Origin: JBCBSP01 sp964561235 | GTDB lineage: Bacteria > Pseudomonadota > Alphaproteobacteria > Caulobacterales > Maricaulaceae | Assembly (NCBI GenBank): GCA_964561235.1 | Contig: CAZLOV010000044.1 | Span: forward strand, 1 to 16,426 | DNA length: 16,426 bases | Direction of reading: 5' to 3' | Shown: positions 1-7,127 of the stretch, piece by piece | How the letters are laid out: every line of letters begins with the position of its first letter | How positions within the stretch are numbered: the stretch's first letter is position 1 | The notes under the pieces: generated by a model | Seen by the model: only the letters and a program-made list of their open reading frames with translations | Told to the model about the DNA's origin: nothing | Database searches by the model: none | Made by a program: the position numbers and the translations under genes

Positions 1-390
1 GCTCTGCGGCTCCACAGCCAGCACGCGCGCTTCCGGGCCGCCCGCCGCAGCGGCGACCAGCGCATAGACGCCCGCGTTCGCCCCGACATCGAGGAACACC
101 TTGCCCGGCCCCATCGCGGCGCGCACGAGATCGAGCTCTTCGGGATCGAGCAGGTGGGGGGTCACGTAGAGCCTGCGCTCGGAAAGGTTTGCGCGCGGCC
201 GCAGCCGGAATTTCAGTCCGAGGGCCTCCACGTCGGCGGTATCCTCGACAAGGCCCGACATCGCCGTTCCGCGGACCATGCCGGCCAGCCACAGCCCGAA
301 CCCGCCGCGCGGCAGGACGCGCCCGACAGAAATCGCCGCGCGGGCGGCGGGCGAGGGCGCATAGGTCCCGAACGGCGCATCAGTCGTCAT
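1..390 (-). CDS. FkbM family SAM-dependent methyltransferase (5' part, cut by window edge)
   Basis: The reading frame starts at the ATG at 390-388 and runs off the left edge after 130 codons, so only the N-terminal half is visible. Residues 99-105 read FLDVGAN, followed by a hydrophobic helix, and residues 126-128 read VEP. This is the glycine-rich SAM-binding loop and post-I acidic residue (E127) typical of FkbM-type methyltransferases, which usually O-methylate sugars or small metabolites. The roughly 95 residues before the SAM loop are variable in this family and contain no signal peptide I can recognise, so the enzyme is probably cytoplasmic. An AGAGAG stretch lies five bases before the ATG. 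The gene is divergent from the M28 peptidase across a 125-base gap (391-515), where I see no convincing promoter. The substrate cannot be predicted. Family assignment is fairly sure; start choice is good. Confidence 0.82.
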   Translation of the reverse strand, partial: MTTDAPFGTYAPSPAARAAISVGRVLPRGGFGLWLAGMVRGTAMSGLVEDTADVEALGLKFRLRPRANLSERRLYVTPHLLDPEELDLVRAAMGPGKVFLDVGANAGVYALVAAAAGGPEARVLAVEPQS

Positions 391-515
391 GGCGGCTCTC
401 TGCAAGCGGGCAGCTTCGGTGTAGGGCGCGCCGCTGTGCGGATCAACGCAGGCGCGCTTTCCAGCACTGCGTGAAGGGTTTTAAGCTGGACCGAATCTAT
501 TCGGGGAGAAACGTC

Positions 516-1958
516 ATGATCCGCATCGCCGCTCTGGCCGCGCCGTTCGCGCTTCTGACCTGCGCCGCCGCCGCCGCGCAGGAGCAATACGACATACCCG
601 CCGGCGTTCTGGAGACAGCGCGCGAGCTGCGCGAGGAAGGACTGGAAAGCGATCTCGCCTACCGCATCACGGAAAGCCTCACCACCCAGATCGGCCCGCG
701 GCTCGCGGGCACGCCGCAGGAAGCGCGCGCGCGGGCATGGGGCGTCGAGCTTCTGACCGAGCTTGGCTTCGAGAATGTCCGCGTGGAGGAATTCCCGCTC
801 GATCTGTGGACCCGGGGCCGGTCGATTTATGAAGAGGTCGCCATCACGGCGCCTTATCCCCAGCCGCTCTACGCCATCTCGCTTGGCGGCGCAGGCCCCA
901 CCCCGGAAGGCGGCCTCGAGGCCGAGGTGGTGTTTTTCGACAGCTTCGACGACCTGCTGGCCTCGGATGCCTCGGAGGATGCGCTCGAAGGCAAGCTTGT
1001 CTTCGTCAATGACCGCATGACCGCCGCCCAGACGGGCGAAGGTTACGGATGGGCCAACCGCAAGCGCCGCGACGCCTGGCATCTCTCCGAGGACCGCGGC
1101 GCGCTGGGCGTGCTGATCCGTTCGGTCGGAACAAGTTCCAACCGCTTTGCGCACACCGGCATGATGAGCTTTCCCGAAGGCCGGCGTCCGGACATTCCCG
1201 CGCTGGCGGTGTCGGCGCCGGATGCTGACCAGATCGAACGCATCGCCCAGTCAGGCGAGACCATGCGCATCCGGCTGCAGACCTATGCCGGCTGGCGCGG
1301 CGAGGTCGTCAGCGGCAATGTCATCGGTGAAATCCCGGGCCGCGAGGCTCCCGAGGAAATCGTGGTCATCGGCGGTCATCTCGACAGCTGGGACACCGGC
1401 ACCGGGGCGCTCGACGACGGCGCCGGCATCGGCATCACGGTTGCAGCCGCCAAGCAGATCCTCGACCTGCCCGAGCGTCCGCGCCGGACCATCCGCGTGA
1501 TCCTCTGGGGTTCCGAGGAGGTCGGTCTGGTCGGCGCGCGCGCCTACGCCCGCGCGCGGGTCAATGACGGCACGCTGGCCAATCATGTGATCGGCTCGGA
1601 AAGCGATTTCGGCGCACGCGAAGTCTGGCGCTACCGCACGAATGTTTCCGAAGACGCCCTGCCGGTCATGGCCGCGGTCGCGCGCGAGCTCGCCCCGCTC
1701 GGGATCATTCCGGGCGATAACGAAGGCGGCGGCGGGCCCGACATCAGTCCGCTCCAGCAGCTTGGCATGCCGGTCGCGCGGCTGGAGCAGGAAGGCGAGG
1801 ATTATTTCGAGTTCCACCACACGCCCAACGACACGTTCGACAAGATCGTGCCGGAGGAGATCGCCCAGAATCAGGCGGCCTGGGCGCTCTGGACCTATCT
1901 GATGGCGGAGTTGCCGGTGGATTTCCGCGATCCGCAACCGGCGGCGCCGAGCGAGTAA
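516..1958 (+). CDS. Secreted M28 family zinc metallopeptidase (carboxypeptidase Q-like)
   Basis: The product is a 480-residue exported aminopeptidase/carboxypeptidase of clan MH that trims peptides outside the cytoplasm. The frame is open further upstream, but the ATG at 516 is the likely start: GGGGAG lies seven bases before it and a signal peptide follows directly (MIRIAALA..., cleavage after about residue 21 before QEQ). Residues about 130-245 form a PA-like insert containing GKLVFVN. The metal-binding set is complete: H288 and D290 in GGHLDSWD, bridging D300 in ALDDG, catalytic E334 and metal-binding E335 in WGSEE, D364 in ESDFG, and H434/H435 in FHHTPND. This order, with an ESD motif and a late HHT, matches the M28B (plasma glutamate carboxypeptidase) group. 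The gene stands alone on this strand. The 120 bases after it hold no clear terminator. Substrate specificity is not evident. Confidence 0.93.
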   Translation: MIRIAALAAPFALLTCAAAAAQEQYDIPAGVLETARELREEGLESDLAYRITESLTTQIGPRLAGTPQEARARAWGVELLTELGFENVRVEEFPLDLWTRGRSIYEEVAITAPYPQPLYAISLGGAGPTPEGGLEAEVVFFDSFDDLLASDASEDALEGKLVFVNDRMTAAQTGEGYGWANRKRRDAWHLSEDRGALGVLIRSVGTSSNRFAHTGMMSFPEGRRPDIPALAVSAPDADQIERIAQSGETMRIRLQTYAGWRGEVVSGNVIGEIPGREAPEEIVVIGGHLDSWDTGTGALDDGAGIGITVAAAKQILDLPERPRRTIRVILWGSEEVGLVGARAYARARVNDGTLANHVIGSESDFGAREVWRYRTNVSEDALPVMAAVARELAPLGIIPGDNEGGGGPDISPLQQLGMPVARLEQEGEDYFEFHHTPNDTFDKIVPEEIAQNQAAWALWTYLMAELPVDFRDPQPAAPSE

Positions 1959-2078
1959 TTGCTTCTCGATTGGAAGGAATAAGGTTCCGGCCGTGGTGAT
2001 TATCGCAGCCGGGCAGGCGATCCATCTTCATCCGTGACCGGGCCGATGACGAAGGCCCTGCAACGGATGGAGTTGGAG

Positions 2079-2687
2079 ATGACGGCTCAAACGGTTCTTC
2101 GCATCGACGCCAGCGCGCGCACGGACGGCTCCGTCACGCGCGAGCTGGCCGACCGGCTGGTCCCGCTTCTGGCGGGCGAAGACGGACGGGTGATCACCCG
2201 CGACCTTCTGGCGTCGCCGCCGGCGCTGATCAGCCCGGCCTGGGTGGGCGCAAACTTCACCCCGGAAGACGAGCGCACCGAGGCGCAGAAAAACGAGTTG
2301 GCGCAGAGCGATGCGCTGGTCGCCGAACTCCGGGCGGCCGACGCCGTCGTGATCGGCGTTCCGGTCTACAATTTCGGCGTTCCCGCCGCGCTCAAGGCCT
2401 GGGTCGATCTCATCGCCCGCGCGCGCGTGACGTTCCGCTATACGGAGAAGGGTCCTGAAGGTCTGCTCACCGGCAAGAAAGCCTACCTGCTCATCGCCTC
2501 CGGAGGCACCCAGAGCGGGTCGGAAGCCGACTTCGCCACCGGCTACATGCGCCATATCCTCGGCTTTGTGGGCATCACCGATGTGACCGTTATTGCGGCC
2601 GACCGGCTGATGATGGACGCCTCGCGCAAGGATGAAGCGCTGAAGCTGATCGATGCGCTGGATGGCGGGCGGCGGGCTGCAGCCTAA
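2079..2687 (+). CDS. azoR: FMN-dependent NADH:quinone oxidoreductase / azoreductase
   Basis: The product is a 202-residue flavodoxin-fold enzyme that uses NAD(P)H to reduce quinones by two electrons and, in the laboratory, azo dyes; it is cytosolic and homodimeric in known relatives. The first strand TVLRIDAS leads to the FMN phosphate loop SARTDGSVTRE. The family hallmark PVYNFG begins at residue 95 and runs into VPAALKAWVD, followed by RVTFRYTEKGPEGLLTGKKA and then SGGT. The frame is open back to a GTG at 2034 with further ATGs at 2046 and 2067. I prefer the ATG at 2079 because the protein then starts just before strand one and GGAG at 2069-2072 sits six bases upstream. No regulator gene is adjacent. 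The stop codon overlaps that of the convergent gene by four bases (CTAA, 2684-2687). Typical quinone or electrophile stress roles are family knowledge, not shown here. Confidence 0.92.
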   Translation: MTAQTVLRIDASARTDGSVTRELADRLVPLLAGEDGRVITRDLLASPPALISPAWVGANFTPEDERTEAQKNELAQSDALVAELRAADAVVIGVPVYNFGVPAALKAWVDLIARARVTFRYTEKGPEGLLTGKKAYLLIASGGTQSGSEADFATGYMRHILGFVGITDVTVIAADRLMMDASRKDEALKLIDALDGGRRAAA

Positions 2688-3469
2688 AGCCGCTGCCAGT
2701 AGGTCCGCGCGCCAAGGCGCATGAAAATGCTGTCCCAGTAGGCTTCCAGCGGGCCTGACTGCTCCATCTCCCAGCCTTCGCGGGGGATCAGATAGACGTC
2801 GATCAGAACGTTCTCGAGAGCCGGGCCGTATTCGCGCAGGAGTTCCTCGGAAACGGCGCCGGGCTCGGGCATGCGTTCGGGGAAGGGGCCTCTCGAACGG
2901 CCGTAGACGGTAAACAGCGAGGAGTTCTGCAGCATGTCGGAGACGAGGATGACCCGGCGCGTTCCCACGGTGCGGTTGAAGGCGTCCTCGTTCGCCAGCC
3001 GCGCCAGCGCTTCGAGGATCGGGCTGGCCGGCGCCTCCCTGGGCAGGACGAGATCGTCGAGCACGGCGCGCAGCGGCGCCTCGAACTGCGCCTCGAAGCG
3101 CGCCTGCACGCGGGCCGGGTTGCGGTAGAGCGGATTGATCTGGGCGCCCTGTCCGGGATTGCACAGCGAGAACCGGCTGTCGCGCAGCCGCCCGCGCTCG
3201 TCGAGCTCGTAAAGCGACAGCCGTTCGCCGATGACGAGCTGGTCGCGCGCGGCGAGGACGAGCTCGTAGATCCGTTCCTGCTGGGCGGGCGAGTAAAGGT
3301 CGGTCTTGTCGACGACCAGCACGGTGTGCGGCGGCGTTTCGCCCGCAAGGCACAGCGTTTCCGGGTCGTAGTCGGGCGGCCGGAGGACAAGCGAGGCATA
3401 TGTGATAGCGCCGATCACCGCAGCAACGATGATGAAGTTGAAAACGCCGATGATCGTCTTGCCGCTCAT
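2684..3469 (-). CDS. Membrane-anchored protein with von Willebrand A-like domain, function unknown
   Basis: The 261-residue product has one transmembrane helix (about residues 5-28) and then a soluble region predicted to lie in the periplasm. The soluble part looks like a von Willebrand A/Rossmann-type fold. A hydrophobic strand with an acidic turn (HTVLVVDKTD, D54/T56/D57, S60) resembles the first metal-site loop. The strand RVILVSDMLQNS (S177, D178) resembles the later acidic loop, and VLIDVYLIP resembles the following strand. The classical DxSxS motif is degenerate (DKTDLYS). C40 and C103 could form a disulfide. I chose the ATG at 3469 rather than an upstream in-frame start because AGGGGAG lies just before it and the helix starts immediately. 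It lies 29 bases after the stop of the polytopic membrane protein gene, so the two are probably co-transcribed and may work together. I do not recognise a named family; the VWA call is moderate. Confidence 0.72.
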   Translation of the reverse strand: MSGKTIIGVFNFIIVAAVIGAITYASLVLRPPDYDPETLCLAGETPPHTVLVVDKTDLYSPAQQERIYELVLAARDQLVIGERLSLYELDERGRLRDSRFSLCNPGQGAQINPLYRNPARVQARFEAQFEAPLRAVLDDLVLPREAPASPILEALARLANEDAFNRTVGTRRVILVSDMLQNSSLFTVYGRSRGPFPERMPEPGAVSEELLREYGPALENVLIDVYLIPREGWEMEQSGPLEAYWDSIFMRLGARTYWQRL

Positions 3470-3498
3470 GCGCTCCCCCTGCGCCTGCGTTGCGCGCC

Positions 3499-4485
3499 TC
3501 AAGTGTCGGGGCGTCTTCGCCGCCCGAACAGTCCGCCTCCACGCGCGGCGCGCTGCGGCGTCGCTTCGCCGATTTCGCCAAGTTTCTGCATCGCCGGCTG
3601 CACGTATGCGTCTTTCATCGCCTTGAGCAACTCATCGATTTCCTTGCCCAATTTGGTTGTAGGTTCTGCGTTGGAGCCTTCCAATTTCTGCCGCGCGTCC
3701 AGCAGGATCTTGTAGCGCGCCGTGTAGCCAAGATAGGCGTCCTTGGACGCGGCTCCCTTGGTTGCGGCGATCACGGCGAAGGTCAGGCCGAGCAGCAGCA
3801 GCAGCAGACCTTCGAGCGTCTGCGGGAGTGCGGTGGCGGAAACGATGCCGCCCTCGGTCAAAAACCGTGTGGCCTCCAGGACCGGGAACAATTCCACCGT
3901 CGCGCCCTGCGCCAGTGCATCCGCGTTGAATTCAAGCAGATCGCGATAGTGCGCCGCAGTCTTGTTGAGAAGGAAAACAGCACCGACGGCGAATGGAAAC
4001 GCAACCCACGCCGCTGCGGCGCCCAAAGGATTGACCGGACCGTTCTGCATCGTGCGGATGCAGCCGCCCACCACGACATAGGCCAACGCGATGTTGGTGA
4101 ACGCCACGACGATCGCCTGCGTCCAGCCGCCCAGCAGGCCGAGGTCGGAGTTCTTCGAGAAGAAGTATGCGTTGACCAGGCCCTCTACGAGCACCAGCAC
4201 GGCCAGGAGCGAATAATCGAACAAGGCGTTTCCGGGCGGCTTCGGGGCGTGCCGGACCCCGTCCCTCGCCATGAAATCCGCCATGTAGGCGAGCGCCCCA
4301 TAGGCTTCACCTTCGGCCCGGGAATCTTTTCCCGGGGCATTCGTGTCGTCGTTACTTATGGTCTCTGGGGCCGCCGTCGCGTCAAGTAGGCTGGAGACCG
4401 GCTGGCGACGCGTCCGGTAGACATCGTCGACGTCATACGCCGACGGCTGAGCGTTCAGCTCGGTTTCAAACTCGTCTCGCGGCAT
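3499..4485 (-). CDS. Polytopic membrane protein of unknown function (four predicted helices)
   Basis: The product has 328 residues and I do not recognise a family. An acidic, polar N-terminus of about 85 residues (without a signal peptide) is followed by hydrophobic segments at about 88-109, 117-141, 153-173 and 222-242. The 48-residue stretch between helices three and four is polar. The C-terminus (about 243-328) is highly charged and likely helical or coiled-coil, and ends in a glycine-arginine tail (GGGLFGRRRR). With four helices both ends should lie on the same side, probably the cytoplasm. The ATG at 4485 has GGAGGGG eight bases upstream. It is the first gene of a two-gene operon with the VWA-like anchored protein. 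Parts are less G+C-rich than the surroundings (28 of 60 bases G or C in 3601-3660), a weak hint of different ancestry. Possible roles, such as scaffold, channel or secretion component, are open. Confidence 0.75.
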   Translation of the reverse strand: MPRDEFETELNAQPSAYDVDDVYRTRRQPVSSLLDATAAPETISNDDTNAPGKDSRAEGEAYGALAYMADFMARDGVRHAPKPPGNALFDYSLLAVLVLVEGLVNAYFFSKNSDLGLLGGWTQAIVVAFTNIALAYVVVGGCIRTMQNGPVNPLGAAAAWVAFPFAVGAVFLLNKTAAHYRDLLEFNADALAQGATVELFPVLEATRFLTEGGIVSATALPQTLEGLLLLLLGLTFAVIAATKGAASKDAYLGYTARYKILLDARQKLEGSNAEPTTKLGKEIDELLKAMKDAYVQPAMQKLGEIGEATPQRAARGGGLFGRRRRPDT

Positions 4486-4501
4486 CGGGACAGCCCCTCC
4501 C

Positions 4502-4528
4502 GTATTAACTATGACAGATCAGTGTCAC
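4502..4528 (-). promoter_or_regulatory. Possible promoter with embedded operator for the membrane-protein/VWA operon
   Basis: On the minus strand GTGACA (4528-4523) and TAATAC (4507-4502) could serve as -35 and -10 elements, although their 15-base spacing is short. A perfect inverted repeat TGACA-N6-TGTCA (4512-4527) sits between and over them, 27 bases upstream of the ATG at 4485. That is where a repressor would be expected to bind. The repeat is seen directly; the promoter and operator roles are inference. Confidence 0.3.
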
Positions 4529-4661
4529 ACCCGATTGGGGCGAAACCATGTTGCGTCCGCGAAGAGTCGCGGGCGCATGACCTGAAGGTTCAACGTAGCA
4601 TGGTTAATGCACGGCGCAGTAAGGAAATTCGCCGCGCCGAGGTGAACCTTGGATGAAAACG

Positions 4662-4697
4662 CCGCGCCGCTTGCGCGCTTCGCGGCGCGGTCTAGTC
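4662..4697 (+). promoter_or_regulatory. Possible amidase promoter overlapped by a 9-bp inverted repeat
   Basis: TTGCGCG (4671-4677) and GTCTAGTC (4690-4697) lie 12 bases apart. This resembles the housekeeping promoter pattern described for Caulobacter (TTGACG-type -35, GCTANAWC-type -10). A perfect inverted repeat, CCGCGCCGC (4662-4670) and GCGGCGCGG (4682-4690), with an 11-base loop, covers the same stretch. It could be an operator or an RNA hairpin. Read on the minus strand, the repeat is followed by CGTTTTC, so a weak minus-strand terminator is an alternative. The amidase start codon is 37 bases downstream of the -10-like element. Confidence 0.28.
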
Positions 4698-4734
4698 TGG
4701 CGTCCAATCACGAGAATGCGGGGAGGAGATCGGG

Positions 4735-6480
4735 ATGAGGTCCCAAAAGCCGAGCAAAGACAAAGCCCAAGGCGCGACGCGACGCAGCCTTCTGGGCGTC
4801 ATGGCCGCTGGCGCGGCGGGCGGCGCGCTGGCGCCGGCGTTCGCCGCAGGCGCGCAGGAGCAGGTCACCGAACAGACGCTTGCCTGCGCCGAACCGCTTT
4901 TCGATGTGAGCTACACCGACGCCGAGCGCGAGCAGATGGCGCGGGGAATCGACGACTGGGTCGCCCGCGTCGAGGCGCTGCGCGCCTATGAAAAGCCCAA
5001 CGCGCTCGCCCCGGCGCTGACCTTCGATCCGCGCCTGCCCGACGTCGCCTACGCGGTGCAGCCAAACGCGGTGACAGGAACGGCGGGCGCGGCGGGACCG
5101 CTGCCCTCGCGCCGCGAGGACATCGCGTTTGCGCCCGCCTGGAAGCTCGCTGCATGGATGGAGGCGGGCGCCGTCTCTTCCGCCGATCTGACCGAGCTCT
5201 ATCTCGCCCGCATCGAGGCGCATAACCCCGCGCTCAACGCCTATATCACGGTCACGCCCGAGCTTGCGCGGACGCAGGCCCGGCGCGCCGACGCCGAGCG
5301 CGCGGCCGGCCGCGTGCGCGGGCCGCTCCACGGCGTGCCCTATGCGCTCAAGGACATCATCGACGTTGCGGATTATCCCGCCACCTGGGGCGCGACGCCC
5401 TACCGCGAGCGCGTGGCGAGCGAGACGGCCTATGTCGCGCGCCGCCTCGAAGAGGCCGGAGCCGTGCTCCTCGGCAAGACGAGCGTGGGGGCGCTGGCCT
5501 ACGGCGACATCTGGTTTGACGGGATCTCCCGCAACCCGTTCAACCCGAACGAAGGCTCGTCGGGCTCCTCGGCCGGCTCGGCCTCGGCGACGGCTGCGGG
5601 GCTCTGCGGCTTCTCAATCGGCACCGAGACGCTTGGCTCCATCGTCTCGCCGTCGCATCGCTGCGGCGCGACCGGGCTGCGCCCGACCTTCGGCCGGGTG
5701 GCGCGCACCGGCGCGATGGCGCTTTGCTGGTCGCTCGACAAGATCGGCCCGATCTGCCGCTCGGCTGCGGACACCGGTCTCGTGCTCGCCGCAATCAACG
5801 GCGCGGACGCCGGTGATGCGGCGAGTTTCGATCACGGCCTGAGCGTGGATCTTGGCAGGAGCGTGCGCGGGCTTCGCGTCGGCTATAACCCGCAATGGAT
5901 GGAGCAGGGCTCCGATGCGGACCGCGCTGCGCTCGAGGCCGCGCGCGGGCTGGGCGTGGAGCTGGTGGAGTTCTCTCTTGATCCCCTTCCGCTCGGCGCG
6001 CTGGCGATCCAGCTGGAAAGCGAGGCGGCTGCGGCCTTCGAGGACCTCACACTGCAGAATATCGACGACACGCTGCGCTGGCAGGAAGATCGCGCCTGGC
6101 CGAACACCTTCCGGCGCGCGCGCTTCGCCAGCGCGGTCGATCTCGTCAACGCCGACCGCATCCGGCGTCAGGCGATGACGATGATGCATGCAAAATTCGA
6201 CGGCCTCGATGCAATGATCGGACCCAATTTCGCAGGCGGCATGCTGCTGATCACCAACTTCACCGGCCATCCCCAGCTCGCCTTCCGGGCGGGCTTCGAG
6301 CAGACGCCCACGCGCACGATTTTCGGCGAACCCGCGGATGAAAGCGGGCAATCGTTTGAAACCCCAGTCGCCTCTTCGCTGTGGGCCCCTCTGCTTCAGG
6401 AGGGAACGCTGGTTTCGCTTGGCGCGGCGATCGAGCGCGAACTCGGCGTCGCCGACATTCGCCCTGCGGCGTTCAACTGA
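4735..6480 (+). CDS. Tat-exported amidase (amidase signature family)
   Basis: The 581-residue product hydrolyses C-N bonds of amides through the Ser-cisSer-Lys triad of the amidase signature family, here probably outside the cytoplasm. The N-terminus carries a twin-arginine signal (TRRSLLGVM, then an Ala/Gly-rich helix ending near AFAAGA), preceded by a strong GGGGAGGAG ribosome site. About 110 residues follow before the catalytic domain. The triad is K206 in YALKDI, cis-Ser S278 in GSSAGS and nucleophile S302 in ETLGSI; the 24-residue spacing between the two serines matches the family. L300 stands where most members have the first Gly of GGS. The protein is longer than ordinary members (about 450-500) because of the signal and N-terminal extension. 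GatA can be excluded by export and by the absence of gatB/gatC here. A GST gene follows after 11 bases. The true substrate is unknown. Confidence 0.92.
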   Translation: MRSQKPSKDKAQGATRRSLLGVMAAGAAGGALAPAFAAGAQEQVTEQTLACAEPLFDVSYTDAEREQMARGIDDWVARVEALRAYEKPNALAPALTFDPRLPDVAYAVQPNAVTGTAGAAGPLPSRREDIAFAPAWKLAAWMEAGAVSSADLTELYLARIEAHNPALNAYITVTPELARTQARRADAERAAGRVRGPLHGVPYALKDIIDVADYPATWGATPYRERVASETAYVARRLEEAGAVLLGKTSVGALAYGDIWFDGISRNPFNPNEGSSGSSAGSASATAAGLCGFSIGTETLGSIVSPSHRCGATGLRPTFGRVARTGAMALCWSLDKIGPICRSAADTGLVLAAINGADAGDAASFDHGLSVDLGRSVRGLRVGYNPQWMEQGSDADRAALEAARGLGVELVEFSLDPLPLGALAIQLESEAAAAFEDLTLQNIDDTLRWQEDRAWPNTFRRARFASAVDLVNADRIRRQAMTMMHAKFDGLDAMIGPNFAGGMLLITNFTGHPQLAFRAGFEQTPTRTIFGEPADESGQSFETPVASSLWAPLLQEGTLVSLGAAIERELGVADIRPAAFN

Positions 6481-6491
6481 GGGACCTTGCC

Positions 6492-7127
6492 ATGAGCCTT
6501 GTGTTCTATGATTGCGCCACAGCGCCGAGCCCGCGGCGGGCGCGCATGGTGATTGCGGAGAAGCGCGCGCCTGTGGAGGTCGTCAATGTCGATCTCGGCG
6601 CCAGCGAGCAGTTCTCCGAGACGTTTCGCGGGGTCAATCCGCGCTGCACCGTCCCGTGTCTGAAGCTTGAAGACGGCCAGGTGCTGACCGAGAACGCCGG
6701 CATTGCGCGCTATCTCGAAGACGCGTTTCCCGATCCGCCGCTTCTCGGGACCACGCCGCTCGAGAAGGCGCGCGTGGCGGAATGGACCTGGAGGGTGGAG
6801 TTCGAGGGGCTGACCGCGGTGATGGAAATCCTGCGCAACAAGTCCGCGCGCATGGTCGACCGGGCGCTGCCGGGCCCGCATCCGGTGCCGCAGATCCCCG
6901 AACTCGTTGAGCGCGGCGCGATGCGACTGCAGCACTTCTATCCCGAACTGAACGCGCGGCTTGAGGAAAGCGCCTGGCTCGGCGGCGAGCATTTCTCCGT
7001 GGCCGACATCGCCGCCTTCGTCCTCGTTGAGTTCTCCGCATGGGTGAAGCAGCCGCCGGGCGAAGCCCATGCGGCGATCCATCGCTTCCACGAGGCCGTC
7101 AAGGCGCGGCCGAGCGGTCAGGTCTGA
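6492..7127 (+). CDS. Glutathione S-transferase family protein
   Basis: The product is a 211-residue cytosolic protein with the standard two-domain layout. The thioredoxin-like N-terminal domain contains the cis-proline loop CTVPCL (P55) and the glutathione-contact motif TENAGIARYLED (E67, N68). The helical C-terminal domain carries the conserved helix-cap FSVADIAAFV. The active-site turn APSPRRARM (S13) is of the Ser/Cys-type seen in bacterial beta/theta-like enzymes rather than the Tyr type. The ATG at 6492 was chosen over an earlier in-frame codon because the latter lies inside the amidase gene, and GAGGG overlapping the amidase stop sits eight bases upstream. This spacing points to co-transcription and perhaps translational coupling with the amidase. 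The 3' end overlaps the convergent methyltransferase gene by 10 bases. A detoxifying or isomerase role is typical of the family; the substrate is not predictable. Confidence 0.92.
   Translation: MSLVFYDCATAPSPRRARMVIAEKRAPVEVVNVDLGASEQFSETFRGVNPRCTVPCLKLEDGQVLTENAGIARYLEDAFPDPPLLGTTPLEKARVAEWTWRVEFEGLTAVMEILRNKSARMVDRALPGPHPVPQIPELVERGAMRLQHFYPELNARLEESAWLGGEHFSVADIAAFVLVEFSAWVKQPPGEAHAAIHRFHEAVKARPSGQV

Noticed and set aside
189..515. Extended N-terminus for the M28 peptidase
   Set aside because: The extra residues are Arg-rich, overlap the divergent FkbM gene and would bury the signal peptide that begins at 516.
2028..3581. A 517-codon minus-strand frame over the azoreductase and VWA-like genes
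   Set aside because: It overlaps two genes with recognisable proteins and ribosome sites. Its translation is Arg/Ala/Pro-rich and lacks domains.
3490..4389. A 299-codon plus-strand frame over the polytopic membrane protein gene
   Set aside because: The minus-strand frame has four clear hydrophobic helices and a GGAGGGG ribosome site. The opposite frame shows neither.
4735..6480. GatA subunit of the tRNA amidotransferase
   Set aside because: It has a Tat signal peptide and an N-terminal extension, and no gatB or gatC is adjacent, so an exported amidase fits better.
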